This document shows positions 39,973-48,502 of a stretch of DNA of 64,000 nt, in pieces. Both the position numbers and the translations under genes were made by a program. The notes below the pieces were generated by a model that saw only the letters and a program-made list of their open reading frames with translations, did not search any database and had not been told where the DNA came from. Numbering within the stretch: position 1 is the first letter of the stretch; the number at the start of each line of letters is the position of its first letter. The stretch lies in NCBI GenBank assembly GCA_907163375.1, contig CAJQUW010011541.1:62001-126000 (forward strand), given 5' to 3'. The DNA is from Prostheceraeus crozeri. Its lineage: Eukaryota > Platyhelminthes > Polycladida > Euryleptidae.

Positions 39973-40342
39973 ATCTCTCACTATCCTATTCTTTCCAAAT
40001 GGAACAATCCAATGTATTGGAAGGGTCATGGAGGGTGATCTCTCATATCTACACTTAACTTTGGAACATTTACTTGGTGATTCATTATCTGATTGGAAAG
40101 TGAAGACAATGACCGTGTTATGTGAATTACACTATCACTATGATTTCCGTAAAGTTACATCATCACATAATCTAACTTATGAAGTGGAGTTATTTCCAGC
40201 AGCTCAATTGACTAACTGGCATCCATATCATGTTCATGTGTTCCATAATGGAAAGATTGTGATAACCGGCATTAAAGACATAAGTGATGTGCCTCCCATC
40301 ATATGTGATTTGAAAAAATGTTTCATGAAAACCAAATTGTAG
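39773..40342 (+). CDS. TATA-binding-protein-like protein
   Basis: 189 residues. It shows the two-fold TBP fold signature. In the first half, SLTILFFPNGTIQCIG (68-83) matches the TBP pattern of a hydrophobic strand, F-x-x-G-K/T and a strand ending in G. In the second half, LTYEVELFPA (134-143) corresponds to the Y-E-P-E-L-F-P box, followed by HVHVFHNGKIVITGIKD (153-169), the classic F-x-x-G-K-x-x-x-T-G strand. Between them WKVKTMTVLCELHYHYDF fits the start of the second repeat. TBPs bind TATA boxes and nucleate transcription; Polinton 2 has TATA boxes before several genes. The homology is my own motif reading. The N-terminal 50 residues lack a match. Confidence 0.7.
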   Translation: MEDIKRLEVVNRMLTTKAKSKLNLQEIERNIPNRKQWLLIKRKLKPTTSLHLGRPSMLTWRIQRKDRSLTILFFPNGTIQCIGRVMEGDLSYLHLTLEHLLGDSLSDWKVKTMTVLCELHYHYDFRKVTSSHNLTYEVELFPAAQLTNWHPYHVHVFHNGKIVITGIKDISDVPPIICDLKKCFMKTKL

Positions 40343-40489
40343 ATTTTGTATATATGTGGATAGATAATGAAATATGAACATGTTTTTGTATATATGTGAA
40401 TAGATAATGAAATATGAGCATGTATTTGTTTTACTTATAAACCCTTGTTTTGGAAAAAAGAGAGCAAGTTAATGATACAACATAAAACT

Positions 40490-40954
40490 TTATTTCAAAA
40501 CTGTTTCAACATATTTAGTAAGAATTACATCATTTTTATCACAGTTTTTTGAAAATAGTTCTAAAGCACTTTTACAGTTATTTTTCAATGGTCTCTCGTT
40601 GACAAAATAGAGTACATAGCCACCGCACATTAGAGATGTATTACTTTGAAGTGGGAACGATGTCACTTTCCTAACAGTCCAGGAGAACCTGTTCATCCAT
40701 AATGCGATATCATGTAAACGAGGTTGATTAAGAGAGTCAAAATATTCGGCAACTTTATAACGATTGATGTATACAGCAATCCAATGTTTTCCGGGAAGAT
40801 TGTTGGTATCCGTATTGATGATAAGTGAACAAGGATAGAAAGGAATTGAATCAGGTAAATTATCTCTAGAAAAGACATTGAGAAATATTGTCTTGGAGTA
40901 GGGATGAGCTTTCCTCATTTTCCTCAAGATTTCTATGTTGCTTAAGTTACTCAT
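40490..40954 (-). CDS. Adenain-like cysteine protease (maturation protease)
   Basis: 154 residues, intact. Catalytic set readable: His57 in LPGKHWIAVYI, Asp73 in AEYFDSLNQP, Gln103 in PLQSNTS and Cys110 in LMCGGYVLYF. This is the order of the adenovirus maturation protease/Ulp1 fold. Expected role: cleaving capsid and core precursors. Its ATG overlaps the TGA of the major capsid gene (ATGA at 40951-40954), and it is the last gene of the leftward structural row. It converges with the TBP-like gene. The equivalent gene in Polinton 1 has an in-frame stop. Confidence 0.85.
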   Translation of the reverse strand: MSNLSNIEILRKMRKAHPYSKTIFLNVFSRDNLPDSIPFYPCSLIINTDTNNLPGKHWIAVYINRYKVAEYFDSLNQPRLHDIALWMNRFSWTVRKVTSFPLQSNTSLMCGGYVLYFVNERPLKNNCKSALELFSKNCDKNDVILTKYVETVLK

Positions 40955-42234
40955 CTCTGATAGCTGACAGTCACGTCTCTCATTCTTGTTATCTCAACTT
41001 TGCTATCATAGATAGCATAAATGAGACAAGTAATTGTTTTCTTCAAAGGTGACTCAAATGATACCTCCAGTCGTAGATTTCCAGGCTTTGTAACTCCTAC
41101 GCTTTCGCCACCTAGATCTGCATCTGCTGTGAGGTTGTACATAATGAAGAAGTAGCCATTCTTGTACATATCCATTGTAATTCCATTTGAATCGTCTGTA
41201 TTAAACATGTTGAGGGCGGTGAAAATAGAACCATATTCACGTGCGAATTTGCCATCTTTGAAATTAGGCTCATATGCTTTGCAAGATACAAATTTCCCAT
41301 CCTGATAGAGTGCTAGTTTGCTAACATTAAAGTGTTGGAAATTGAATGGATTCTTTTCAAAAGCACCAATGAATGCCTCATTTTCCACAAATGTGATATA
41401 CACCGCCTTTGGCATTGCAGTGGGAAAAAGATTTGGGTAGGCATGTGAGGATGATCCCGCACCAATTGTGAAGTTTGTCAACACACTGTGATTAACTGGA
41501 TATATTGCATTGTTTTTCCTCAATCCTGTCGCATGCTCGTTGATGACTGACGGGTTCATTGTTACTCGCCTTACATTGAGCACGGCATTACTTATGTTGA
41601 CTTGATAGTTTGTAGCTCCAAAAGCCATTAACGCGAACTCAGGATTTGCACGAATAAATTTTATTTGCATTTTAACCTGTGATAGCAGATATCTAGATTG
41701 ACGAAGGAAATCAAGATAGACGGGTCCTTTCAAGTATAATTCCTTTGAATCCGCTGTTAAATCCATTCGTCTTTTCAACCCTGTATTTGAGACATCATCA
41801 AATTTCCCTTGCTGATCATCATACCACCCAGAAACTTGCAAGTGTGACTGTTTAGCTTGCTTTTGAAATTGAGTCATTGTATGTATATATGCTCCATATG
41901 GATATGCTCGATCCCCTCCTTCAATCTGTTTGTCATTCAATATTAGATACACATCTGAGAACAGACTGGCAATAGGAAGATTTGCTAATCCCACTTTATC
42001 CTTGGATGAATCGATATTTGTACCATCAGTCTTCTTAATTTGTATACACAACTCTAAATCAATGGATTGACAGTCAATATAATCTTGAGGATTGGCAGGT
42101 ATATCAAACTGAATAGGCTGCTGGTTACCATCGATATTTGTTGTGGGGACTATGTCTACAATTGTTGAGGAGATGATGTCTGTCTGATGAGGGGGAGAAT
42201 CGAAGAAACACAAAGCCGAATTGATACTCTGCAT
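40951..42234 (-). CDS. Double jelly-roll capsid protein (hexon-like)
   Basis: 427 residues, intact. I recognise the recurrent Polinton pattern: an N-terminal FFDSPPHQTDI segment, YIDCQSIDLELCIQIKK, SLFSDVYLILNDKQIEGG, YPYGAYIHTMTQF, then a central RQSRYLLSQVKMQIKFIRAN. The second half has NPFNFQHFNVSKLALYQDGK, and near the end GNLRLEVSFESPLKKTITCL and YDSKVEITRMRDV. The repeated strand-rich halves fit a double jelly roll that would trimerise into the capsid shell. Its assignment as the major capsid protein is from family knowledge and position among protease, core and penton genes. It ends in a four-base overlap with the protease start. Confidence 0.75.
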   Translation of the reverse strand: MQSINSALCFFDSPPHQTDIISSTIVDIVPTTNIDGNQQPIQFDIPANPQDYIDCQSIDLELCIQIKKTDGTNIDSSKDKVGLANLPIASLFSDVYLILNDKQIEGGDRAYPYGAYIHTMTQFQKQAKQSHLQVSGWYDDQQGKFDDVSNTGLKRRMDLTADSKELYLKGPVYLDFLRQSRYLLSQVKMQIKFIRANPEFALMAFGATNYQVNISNAVLNVRRVTMNPSVINEHATGLRKNNAIYPVNHSVLTNFTIGAGSSSHAYPNLFPTAMPKAVYITFVENEAFIGAFEKNPFNFQHFNVSKLALYQDGKFVSCKAYEPNFKDGKFAREYGSIFTALNMFNTDDSNGITMDMYKNGYFFIMYNLTADADLGGESVGVTKPGNLRLEVSFESPLKKTITCLIYAIYDSKVEITRMRDVTVSYQR

Positions 42235-42244
42235 CGTATTAGCT

Positions 42245-42727
42245 CTACAAATATGTTGTCTTCCTTCGTTTTGACTTGTTTCTAGTAGCTGTGGAATTTC
42301 GTTTGCGCTTTCTTGTTTTCACTCGACGTCTAGATTTAGAACGTGCTGCTCTAGTCGGCTTTTTACTTTTCCTGCGTCTTTGCTTAGTAACTCGGCCTGA
42401 TCCAACTTGTCTTGACTTCCTACGCTTCTTCCGAACTGTACGTCTCGTCTTTGTTAAATCATCTAATGCGTCTATGGCAGATTGCTGCGCGCGCATTTTC
42501 ATAGATTCACCGATATCCTCACCTTGAAGCGCATCAGCTGCAACATTTGCACCAAAATCTAAAGCCCTGCTTCCAACACGCTTCATGATTGGTACGCCAT
42601 ACTTTTTGAGTGTTGGAAGAACCATACGTCTTAGTGCACCAAATATGCCTCCTCCAACTTGTCGTCTACCTCCAACAAACACGGGATAACCGCTCTGATA
42701 TGATGGTCTACTGTAAATGCCTGTCAT
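42245..42727 (-). CDS. Basic core-type protein with amphipathic N terminus
   Basis: 160 residues, intact. Residues 20-85 hold the widely conserved Polinton pattern GGGIFGALRRMVLPTLKKYG, then DFGANVAADALQGEDIGESM. The C-terminal half is extremely basic (RTVRKKRRKSRQ, KSRRRVKTRKRKRN), like DNA-condensing core proteins or a strong nuclear signal. A Gly-Gly-Gly stretch before the amphipathic helix could be a maturation cleavage site for the protease (inference). It sits between the hexon-like and penton-like genes, ten bases from the former, consistent with a virion protein. Confidence 0.75.
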   Translation of the reverse strand: MTGIYSRPSYQSGYPVFVGGRRQVGGGIFGALRRMVLPTLKKYGVPIMKRVGSRALDFGANVAADALQGEDIGESMKMRAQQSAIDALDDLTKTRRTVRKKRRKSRQVGSGRVTKQRRRKSKKPTRAARSKSRRRVKTRKRKRNSTATRNKSKRRKTTYL

Positions 42728-42770
42728 TATGACTATTGAATAACTATGGAAGTCACAATAGCGTAAAGCC

Positions 42771-44348
42771 TTATTCTCGTGACCTAATATGTAGGGTCAA
42801 AACAGTAACACCACCACAGAACGGTACTACTTCTCCTGTGTCATCATGAATTGATATGTCAATTCTATTGATGAAATTTCGGCTGATTGGTAGATACATT
42901 GTGTTAAAAAATTCTCGATTGATTAGTTGCTTCCTTACGGATGAGAGAGGAAATGTGCGCAGAAGTGGGGCCTCAATGTCGCCAACCCTTGTATATTCAA
43001 TAATGTTACAATAGACGTATAAGTTACTTATATCACGCTCTAGTGATGGGGCTGTATCGCCTATTGATGTGCCTTCATAAATAGTTGATTTTGAGAATCC
43101 CAATGTGGTCGTTAACACGCTATCCAGCTTGATAAGAGAGTTCTTCCCTACCTTTAGAATCATGCGTTTCTTATGTGGGTCATAAGAAAAGTGATATTCA
43201 TCTGCATCAAGGTAATCTACACCAAACTCATTTAACTTTGTACACAATTCAGATGGCGTTTTCAAGCTTTCAATGTTCAAATTAACTCTTTTTACAAGTT
43301 CACTGGAAGTAGACAATTCATCACCCAATATGTCTTCGCTGTATACGTGGATATCCCATGAAGCATTTGTTGATGCTTTGAGTTTAGAAGAGGACAATTG
43401 AACCTTGAATGTATCATTTAATTCTGTCAACCAAGGTGCGCTTTCAAGGCCCTTAAACATCCCAATCATTTCAGATCCGAATTCAATAACAGCGGACTCA
43501 GACTTTTCCAATGGTGTCTTTTTAGTAAAAACAATAAATTCTGCCTCCGTTTCAACAGTAAATAAAGTTACTTTCTCTTTCTTATATTCACAAGTCATTA
43601 ACGTTTCTGGCACTGATCCTTGAAACTTTCTTGCAAAGTCTTCAACACTTCTAATGACCTCAAATTTATTTTTTACTCGGATGCTCCTTTTTTGTAATGC
43701 ATACAATGGCACAATTCTACATTGAAAATCAGTGACTTTCCTCTCCGAATTCCACCCACGTCCATTGTACCAAAACCTTGATGAGAAAGTTGTTCTGGAA
43801 TACCCAAAAGTATGACTCAAATCCTTACCTAATACAAGAAGAACATGCTTCCCTTCCTTCATCAATTTTGTTGACCCCTTTATGACTGGTTTGTAGAATT
43901 TATTCAAAGTCAGCTTGAAGAGATCATTTATTCGTTCAAACATTCTACCGATTTCCTTTTCTGTATCTTGCAAGCTCATTGTGGGAACCTTAGAATCAAA
44001 AGTTGACGTTGCAAATGCCTTTTGAATTTTAATCATGTTTTGGACAGATGGTAAAGATGTTGAAAAAGGATGTAAAGTTAGATGATGAAAAGCCCATGTA
44101 CCATGTAGACTATTTTGAAATATGCGAAAGCAATCATCCTTCTCTCGCACTTCTTTATGTAATTCAAAATAGTTGTTCTTTAGCAAACTGATATCGTTGT
44201 AATAAGTAATTTCAGTTAGAGCAACTTCATGGGGTCCATGCAGAGTAATTGGATTAGCGAATTCAACAGAGTAGAGAGATGGTTTGTTACTTGGGAATAT
44301 CTTGGGGTTGCTATTGCTTGGAAGAATGATATTGAAGTTAGTAGACAT
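42771..44348 (-). CDS. Penton-like minor capsid protein
   Basis: 525 residues from ATG 44348 (MSTNFNIILPSNSNPKIFPS); the frame extends nine codons further up to a GTG. Hallmarks of the Polinton penton-like family: an N-terminal ILPSNSNPKIFPSNKPSLYS, then HGPHEVALTEITYYNDISLL. Near the C terminus are NLYVYCNIIEYTRVGDIEAP, RNFINRIDISIHDDTGEVVP and a final FCGGVTVLTLHIR. The closing D-D-T-G-x-x-V-P-F-x-G-G block is shared in spirit with the smaller protein at 19151-19943. Expected to form capsid vertices. Intact and adjacent to the integrase gene. Confidence 0.75.
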   Translation of the reverse strand: MSTNFNIILPSNSNPKIFPSNKPSLYSVEFANPITLHGPHEVALTEITYYNDISLLKNNYFELHKEVREKDDCFRIFQNSLHGTWAFHHLTLHPFSTSLPSVQNMIKIQKAFATSTFDSKVPTMSLQDTEKEIGRMFERINDLFKLTLNKFYKPVIKGSTKLMKEGKHVLLVLGKDLSHTFGYSRTTFSSRFWYNGRGWNSERKVTDFQCRIVPLYALQKRSIRVKNKFEVIRSVEDFARKFQGSVPETLMTCEYKKEKVTLFTVETEAEFIVFTKKTPLEKSESAVIEFGSEMIGMFKGLESAPWLTELNDTFKVQLSSSKLKASTNASWDIHVYSEDILGDELSTSSELVKRVNLNIESLKTPSELCTKLNEFGVDYLDADEYHFSYDPHKKRMILKVGKNSLIKLDSVLTTTLGFSKSTIYEGTSIGDTAPSLERDISNLYVYCNIIEYTRVGDIEAPLLRTFPLSSVRKQLINREFFNTMYLPISRNFINRIDISIHDDTGEVVPFCGGVTVLTLHIRSRE

Positions 44349-44388
44349 GTTAAACTCATATATGGAAGAAGTCACATGCTATATTAGC

Positions 44389-45477
44389 TTAAAAGTTACG
44401 AGTGTCTCCCATCTCCACATTTTGTAGATCCTGGTGCGTTATCCAGCTATTGAATGAATCAGGATATCCTTTCCATTTAACTAGATATTTCCTTTGATTG
44501 CCATGACCTTTCCTCCTAATTATTTTATCAATCATATACACCTCTTCACTTCTGTCTACTACTTGCAATTCATAAGAGTAAAATTTTCCTTCAATTGGAT
44601 TGCCATGGTAATCTATTAATTTATACATGGTGGGTCTAAATTTTGTATTTACTTCATCCACAAAAAACTCTTCTTCAGTCCAATTAGGTAGATACCCCTT
44701 CTCAAATGTAGACTTAACCTTTGAAATCCGAACTCTATCACCAACATTAATTTTCTTTTCATTGGAAATGTTTTTCGCTTTCTTATCATACAATCGAAGC
44801 CATACATCCATCGCATTATCTGGGGTAACATCAACTGGTTTCATCTTAATGATTCGATGGTAGCTTTCATTGTAATTCTTAACAAATTTCTGCAGCTCAC
44901 CTACCCAAACATGTGTATTTTTTGCAGTGAAATAGCGCCATATTTTTGTCTTCAGTGTGCGATTGAACCTCTCAACCATGGCAGCTTTATAAGCACTTTT
45001 GACACTAAACAATTCCACATTATGACTTTTAAGGAGACTTCGAACATGAGAGTTTTCGAATTCCTTCCCTTGATCGGTCTGTATTCTTTGCGGAACACGC
45101 CCCTCATCGAAAATGCTCTGAAAAGCCGCTTCAACTTCTGGTCCTCGTTTAGATTTCAGCGCACGTGCCCAAGCATAGCGAGATAAAATATCTATTACGG
45201 TTAAGATGTATTTATAGCCATCATTGTACTGTGATATCTGTTGCATGTCAGCCAAGTCCGCTTGCCATTGACTATCTATATTGTTAACAACATATTTTCT
45301 TGTTGGAAACCGCTTTCTCGCATTTTTGTGAAGAGTGTAAGTCGGTTGACTCCTCAACCACTTCTTGACTTTCTCTAGTCCCACACCTGCTGCACGAGCT
45401 AGAACCTCCGGACGACTGAAACTTGCGGGATGATTTAAGTCGTAATAAATCTTTCTGAGTTTCACTGCTGTACTCAT
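44389..45477 (-). CDS. Polinton integrase with C-terminal chromodomain
   Basis: 362 residues from ATG 45477 (MSTAVKLRKIYYDLNHPASF). The frame upstream of it lacks an ATG. The rve-type core has Asp74 in WQADLADMQQ, Asp135 in QTDQGKEF and Glu169 in VERFNRTLKTK. An SH3-like part begins INVGDRVRISKVKSTFEKGY. Residues about 313-354 form a chromodomain (VYMIDKIIRRKG, KYLVKWKGYPDSFNSW), which in related elements tethers integration to methylated histone tails. It makes the 6-bp staggered cut seen as CGTATT. All catalytic residues are present and the frame is open. An overlapping Cys-rich frame (45284-45610) is probably a shadow. Confidence 0.88.
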   Translation of the reverse strand: MSTAVKLRKIYYDLNHPASFSRPEVLARAAGVGLEKVKKWLRSQPTYTLHKNARKRFPTRKYVVNNIDSQWQADLADMQQISQYNDGYKYILTVIDILSRYAWARALKSKRGPEVEAAFQSIFDEGRVPQRIQTDQGKEFENSHVRSLLKSHNVELFSVKSAYKAAMVERFNRTLKTKIWRYFTAKNTHVWVGELQKFVKNYNESYHRIIKMKPVDVTPDNAMDVWLRLYDKKAKNISNEKKINVGDRVRISKVKSTFEKGYLPNWTEEEFFVDEVNTKFRPTMYKLIDYHGNPIEGKFYSYELQVVDRSEEVYMIDKIIRRKGHGNQRKYLVKWKGYPDSFNSWITHQDLQNVEMGDTRNF

Positions 45478-45644
45478 CGTCTTTGTTCTGATTTGCACGC
45501 GTATTACTCGCACAGCAACTGCTAACACAATTGATATCAACCTCTATGCCCTCTTCTGCTTTACCTTCGAGCGCAGATTTCAAACAACAGCAAAATTTTT
45601 GTAACGACATGATATGAGAGAGGCAAGGCTTAATTCATATTTGC

Positions 45645-46325
45645 TTAATATTTACTATACTCCTTCGCAACACGCATTGAGCGCCTAGTAGCTCTTTTTG
45701 GTTGCAGATCATCGGGATCTGCAAGCTCTCGCTTGACCGCCATCGTGGGTGTTTTACTCTTTGATCCATCTTGTAAGTGACCCTTATCCAATTCATTCAC
45801 AGTCGGTCCTCCAATAATATTGTGAGGTACATTTTGATCAGATAAAATTTTCTGAAAATATGACCACCCTTGTGGTGCACCTAGTTTTCGCCTTACATCT
45901 CTGACAGCATATTGTAGAAGGTCATCTATGTGACTATTTCTAATAACATCACCAGTTGTTTCATCTATTATCTCCCCTCTCTCATTGAACTTCACATGTG
46001 GATCAATGAAGTCAAATAATCGCTCAGCGCGCACACGATATGGTCGAGGTGTTGACAAGGTTATAAATCGTCGCAACTTGTCACGAATCTGTCGCCTCTC
46101 GTCAATGTTTTCAGCTGCTAACTGCATTCGTCGATAGGGATCCTTAATCTTCTGAATTTCCATATCCTTTTGTGTTAGTTCCTTAAGTTGATTCGTAATA
46201 GGTTGATCTATATTTTTGACTTCCTGTGCACTTTGTAATGTAGTCAATTGTACATACTCCTCTTGAGGAATGACTACCATCTTTGAATACGACATGTTTG
46301 AAAATAATAAGGCAACAAAGTACAT
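45645..46325 (-). CDS. Conserved Polinton protein of unknown function
   Basis: Up to 226 residues; Met11 (MSYSKMVVIPQEEY) at 46295 is an equally plausible start. A helical charged N-terminal half (MQLAAENIDERRQIRDKLRR) is followed by the block I find recurrent in Polintons: FNERGEIIDETTGDVIRNSH, IDDLLQYAVRDVRRK, APQGWSYFQKIL, NVPHNI. The C-terminal tail is basic (KRATRRSMRVAKEY). No enzymatic motif. It lies between the ATPase (ten bases away) and the integrase, so a virion or packaging accessory role is possible but unproven. Confidence 0.6.
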   Translation of the reverse strand: MYFVALLFSNMSYSKMVVIPQEEYVQLTTLQSAQEVKNIDQPITNQLKELTQKDMEIQKIKDPYRRMQLAAENIDERRQIRDKLRRFITLSTPRPYRVRAERLFDFIDPHVKFNERGEIIDETTGDVIRNSHIDDLLQYAVRDVRRKLGAPQGWSYFQKILSDQNVPHNIIGGPTVNELDKGHLQDGSKSKTPTMAVKRELADPDDLQPKRATRRSMRVAKEYSKY

Positions 46326-46334
46326 TGCTTAAAA

Positions 46335-46970
46335 CTAACTGTGAACCGAGAAAACTGTCATTGGTTCAGCGGAATTAGGTATGATATTTGTTCGAAATCG
46401 AAGTCGTTCCGGACATTCCTGGGTTAGATCAATAAATAGATAACCATGTGGTTTCTTTGTTACATCTTCATATATTTTTGAAAGTACTTTAGGTTGTTGA
46501 GGTAATATCTGTCTACTGAGATGATGTATCTGACTGCTATCTCTTGGATTTTTAAATATTGTCAAATAATGTGTATTCAAACTTCTAGTTCTTTGCTCTT
46601 TCCCTCCATCGAAGATGTTTTGGGTGATGTAGATAATAAAAGCTTCCCTATGATGTGCAGTTTGAATGAACATTTCAGTTACATCCTTTGAAGATTTGCT
46701 TTCTCGTAATAGATCATCTAATACTAGTAAGTCACCTGCTTTGATATCCTCAGTTGATGGCAACCCTTGCTTCACCTCATAACCTTTCTGACGAAGTGCA
46801 GAATGTAGTTGTGGTTGAAATATTCCATAATACCATTTGACTCTCTTAATTTCCTTGTTAAACATTTCATTTCTATATTGTAGCAATTCAGTTACAAATG
46901 TAGTTTTACCGGACTGACTTGGTCCAGCGACACACATTGTGCGATCAGTGAATAGACGAAAATCTGTCAT
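46335..46970 (-). CDS. DNA-packaging ATPase (A32/FtsK-HerA type)
   Basis: 211 residues, intact. Walker A GPSQSGKT (16-23), Walker B LLVLDDLL (81-88), a sensor-like YITQNIFDGG with the conserved Gln, and LTIFKNPRDSSQIHHLSRQI, a stretch typical of Polinton ATPases. Function by family: translocating element DNA into capsids. The fossil at 3442 is a close relative by its first 40 residues. It is part of the leftward row of structural genes. The intact frame contrasts with the broken ATPase in Polinton 1. Confidence 0.9.
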   Translation of the reverse strand: MTDFRLFTDRTMCVAGPSQSGKTTFVTELLQYRNEMFNKEIKRVKWYYGIFQPQLHSALRQKGYEVKQGLPSTEDIKAGDLLVLDDLLRESKSSKDVTEMFIQTAHHREAFIIYITQNIFDGGKEQRTRSLNTHYLTIFKNPRDSSQIHHLSRQILPQQPKVLSKIYEDVTKKPHGYLFIDLTQECPERLRFRTNIIPNSAEPMTVFSVHS

Positions 46971-47095
46971 CTTATAATTCCATTAACATTAAACTCATCA
47001 TCCCGCTAATTTTGCTTAGAACAACAAAACAGACACATGTTCCAGATCAAGTTTATTTACATTCAGAATAGAAACTTTCAAGTTACATTTACAAA

Positions 47096-47830
47096 TTAAA
47101 ACATTTGTGTTTCCTCATCACAATTAGGATTATAGAAAGTTTTCAAGTCAGCATCTTGGCGCTTCAACTTCAATTTAGGATTCCCATCTTTAGATTTCCG
47201 ACCTCGCTTTTTGCTCTCTTCCTTCCCATCACTTGAAGCAGTCTTATCAATGTTAATTAAACATTTATCAATTGGTAGTGGTTCATAGACTAGTTGAAGA
47301 ACCTTCATTTGTAAAGATGCGACTTTACCAGTCGAACCATGTGAGCCAATATAAAGTCCGGTAACGTGCACTAAGCCCATATAGCGGCCCCGTTTGAGAT
47401 CCTCACATTCCATCGCGTTTGTAAAGAGATCGAATGCTTGAAAATGATCCGATAGTTTTAAAAACAGTGTATCGAATTCCGGCAATTCCTTATAACCAAC
47501 TCCTTCCTCTAATGCCTTTCTCCAATGAGTGGGAGCACTTTCAGGCAGCTCAACACATTCTTTCGCGAAAGAGTCAATAGTTTTAAGAATCACCTGTTGC
47601 CATTTTGGAAAAGTCACTCGCATTTGTCTCATATTGCTATACCCTGATGTAGACATACCATTACTGTGGAAGAATGGAACTTGAAGATAAAAGCCATCAT
47701 CACCATAATTCAAGGTTTGAAAGTAGAATGTATTTCCAATCCCTTGCACCTTTCGTGTCGGACGAAGCTTCAAGAGATCTTGCTCAAAAGCGTCACCTTC
47801 CTCTCTGATTGTATACATTTTCTGAGTCAT
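47096..47830 (-). CDS. Unknown Polinton 2 protein with basic tail
   Basis: 244 residues, family not recognised. Residues about 1-180 look globular with beta content: VQGIGNTFYFQTLNYGDDGF, RYMGLVHVTGLYIGSHGSTG, VASLQMKVLQLVYEPLP. A Lys/Arg-rich tail follows (EESKKRGRKSKDG, PKLKLKRQ). A small beta-rich domain plus a basic tail would suit a DNA-binding protein, for example a single-stranded DNA-binding protein, but I have no motif proof. A TATA box (GTATATAAGG on the minus strand, 47915-47924) lies 85 bases upstream of the ATG. Intact. Confidence 0.55.
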   Translation of the reverse strand: MTQKMYTIREEGDAFEQDLLKLRPTRKVQGIGNTFYFQTLNYGDDGFYLQVPFFHSNGMSTSGYSNMRQMRVTFPKWQQVILKTIDSFAKECVELPESAPTHWRKALEEGVGYKELPEFDTLFLKLSDHFQAFDLFTNAMECEDLKRGRYMGLVHVTGLYIGSHGSTGKVASLQMKVLQLVYEPLPIDKCLINIDKTASSDGKEESKKRGRKSKDGNPKLKLKRQDADLKTFYNPNCDEETQMF

Positions 47831-47914
47831 GTTTCAACAAGTACTAATTCGGAGCTTTCAACCAGCGCAAATGAATTGTCACTTGAAAGTGGTAAAATAT
47901 CATTAAAGCGTCTT

Positions 47915-47924
47915 CCTTATATAC
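47915..47924 (-). promoter_or_regulatory. TATA box of the gene at 47096-47830
   Basis: Minus-strand GTATATAAGG, 85 bases before the ATG. Same core as the other Polinton 2 boxes. Confidence 0.6.
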
Positions 47925-47981
47925 ACCTATATATGACTCATCAATCAAAGTGATGACGTGTCACTTTATGATTCGCTAACC

Positions 47982-48374
47982 TTATATTAACATTGCAGCA
48001 GTTGCTGCAATCCTTCCAAGCGGACTATTGATTACACCATTAATACTGTTTCCAATATCATTTAACATACTTAGAAACCCACCACCACCGCGCTGAATTA
48101 AGTTTCGCCTTTTCTTATCACTACTCCTTGGATTTGAAAACTTTTTTATGCTATTCAAAGAGCCAGCATTCAATAGAGGCTTGTAAATAGGTAGACATTT
48201 GTGTATTGCAAAAGCTAAATCACGAATGAAATCATCACTTGAATTTTGAATCAATTTACACTTCTTCTTATTATCATGTATCCTGTTTAACTTTCGCAAC
48301 GCCTTTTTAAACTGACTTGAAGGTTTGAAGGACCGTTTCGATTGACGAGAAGATGCCTTCCGTTTTACAGACAT
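47982..48374 (-). CDS. Small basic Polinton protein with Gly-rich tail
   Basis: 130 residues, intact. The N terminus is very basic (MSVKRKASSRQSKRSFKPSS). A helical LRKLNRIHDNKKKC block is followed by SDDFIRDLAFAIHKCLPIYK. The C terminus has QRGGGGFLSMLNDIGNSING and a hydrophobic end. The pattern (L-x-x-L-x-x-x-x-x-x-x-R/K-x-x-x-I, then D-x-F-I-R-x-L, later R-G-G-G-F) recurs across Polintons. A decayed relative lies at 2052-3407 in the fossil. Possible roles: core protein or minor capsid precursor. The Gly-Gly motif may be a protease site; this is inference. Confidence 0.6.
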   Translation of the reverse strand: MSVKRKASSRQSKRSFKPSSQFKKALRKLNRIHDNKKKCKLIQNSSDDFIRDLAFAIHKCLPIYKPLLNAGSLNSIKKFSNPRSSDKKRRNLIQRGGGGFLSMLNDIGNSINGVINSPLGRIAATAAMLI

Positions 48375-48502
48375 TTTTATTCTAATATGGAAATAGATAA
48401 TACAATTACAATTTTTGCTTAGTACTTACAACATTATACACAAAAGTTTACAAGCATTCACACAGAGTTTGTTGCTGGTACGTATAAAATTACATAAAAC
48501 AC

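Noticed and set aside
45284-45610. 108-residue Cys-rich frame overlapping the integrase start
   Set aside because: Overlaps the well-supported integrase N terminus in another frame and shows no recognised motif; kept only as a remark.
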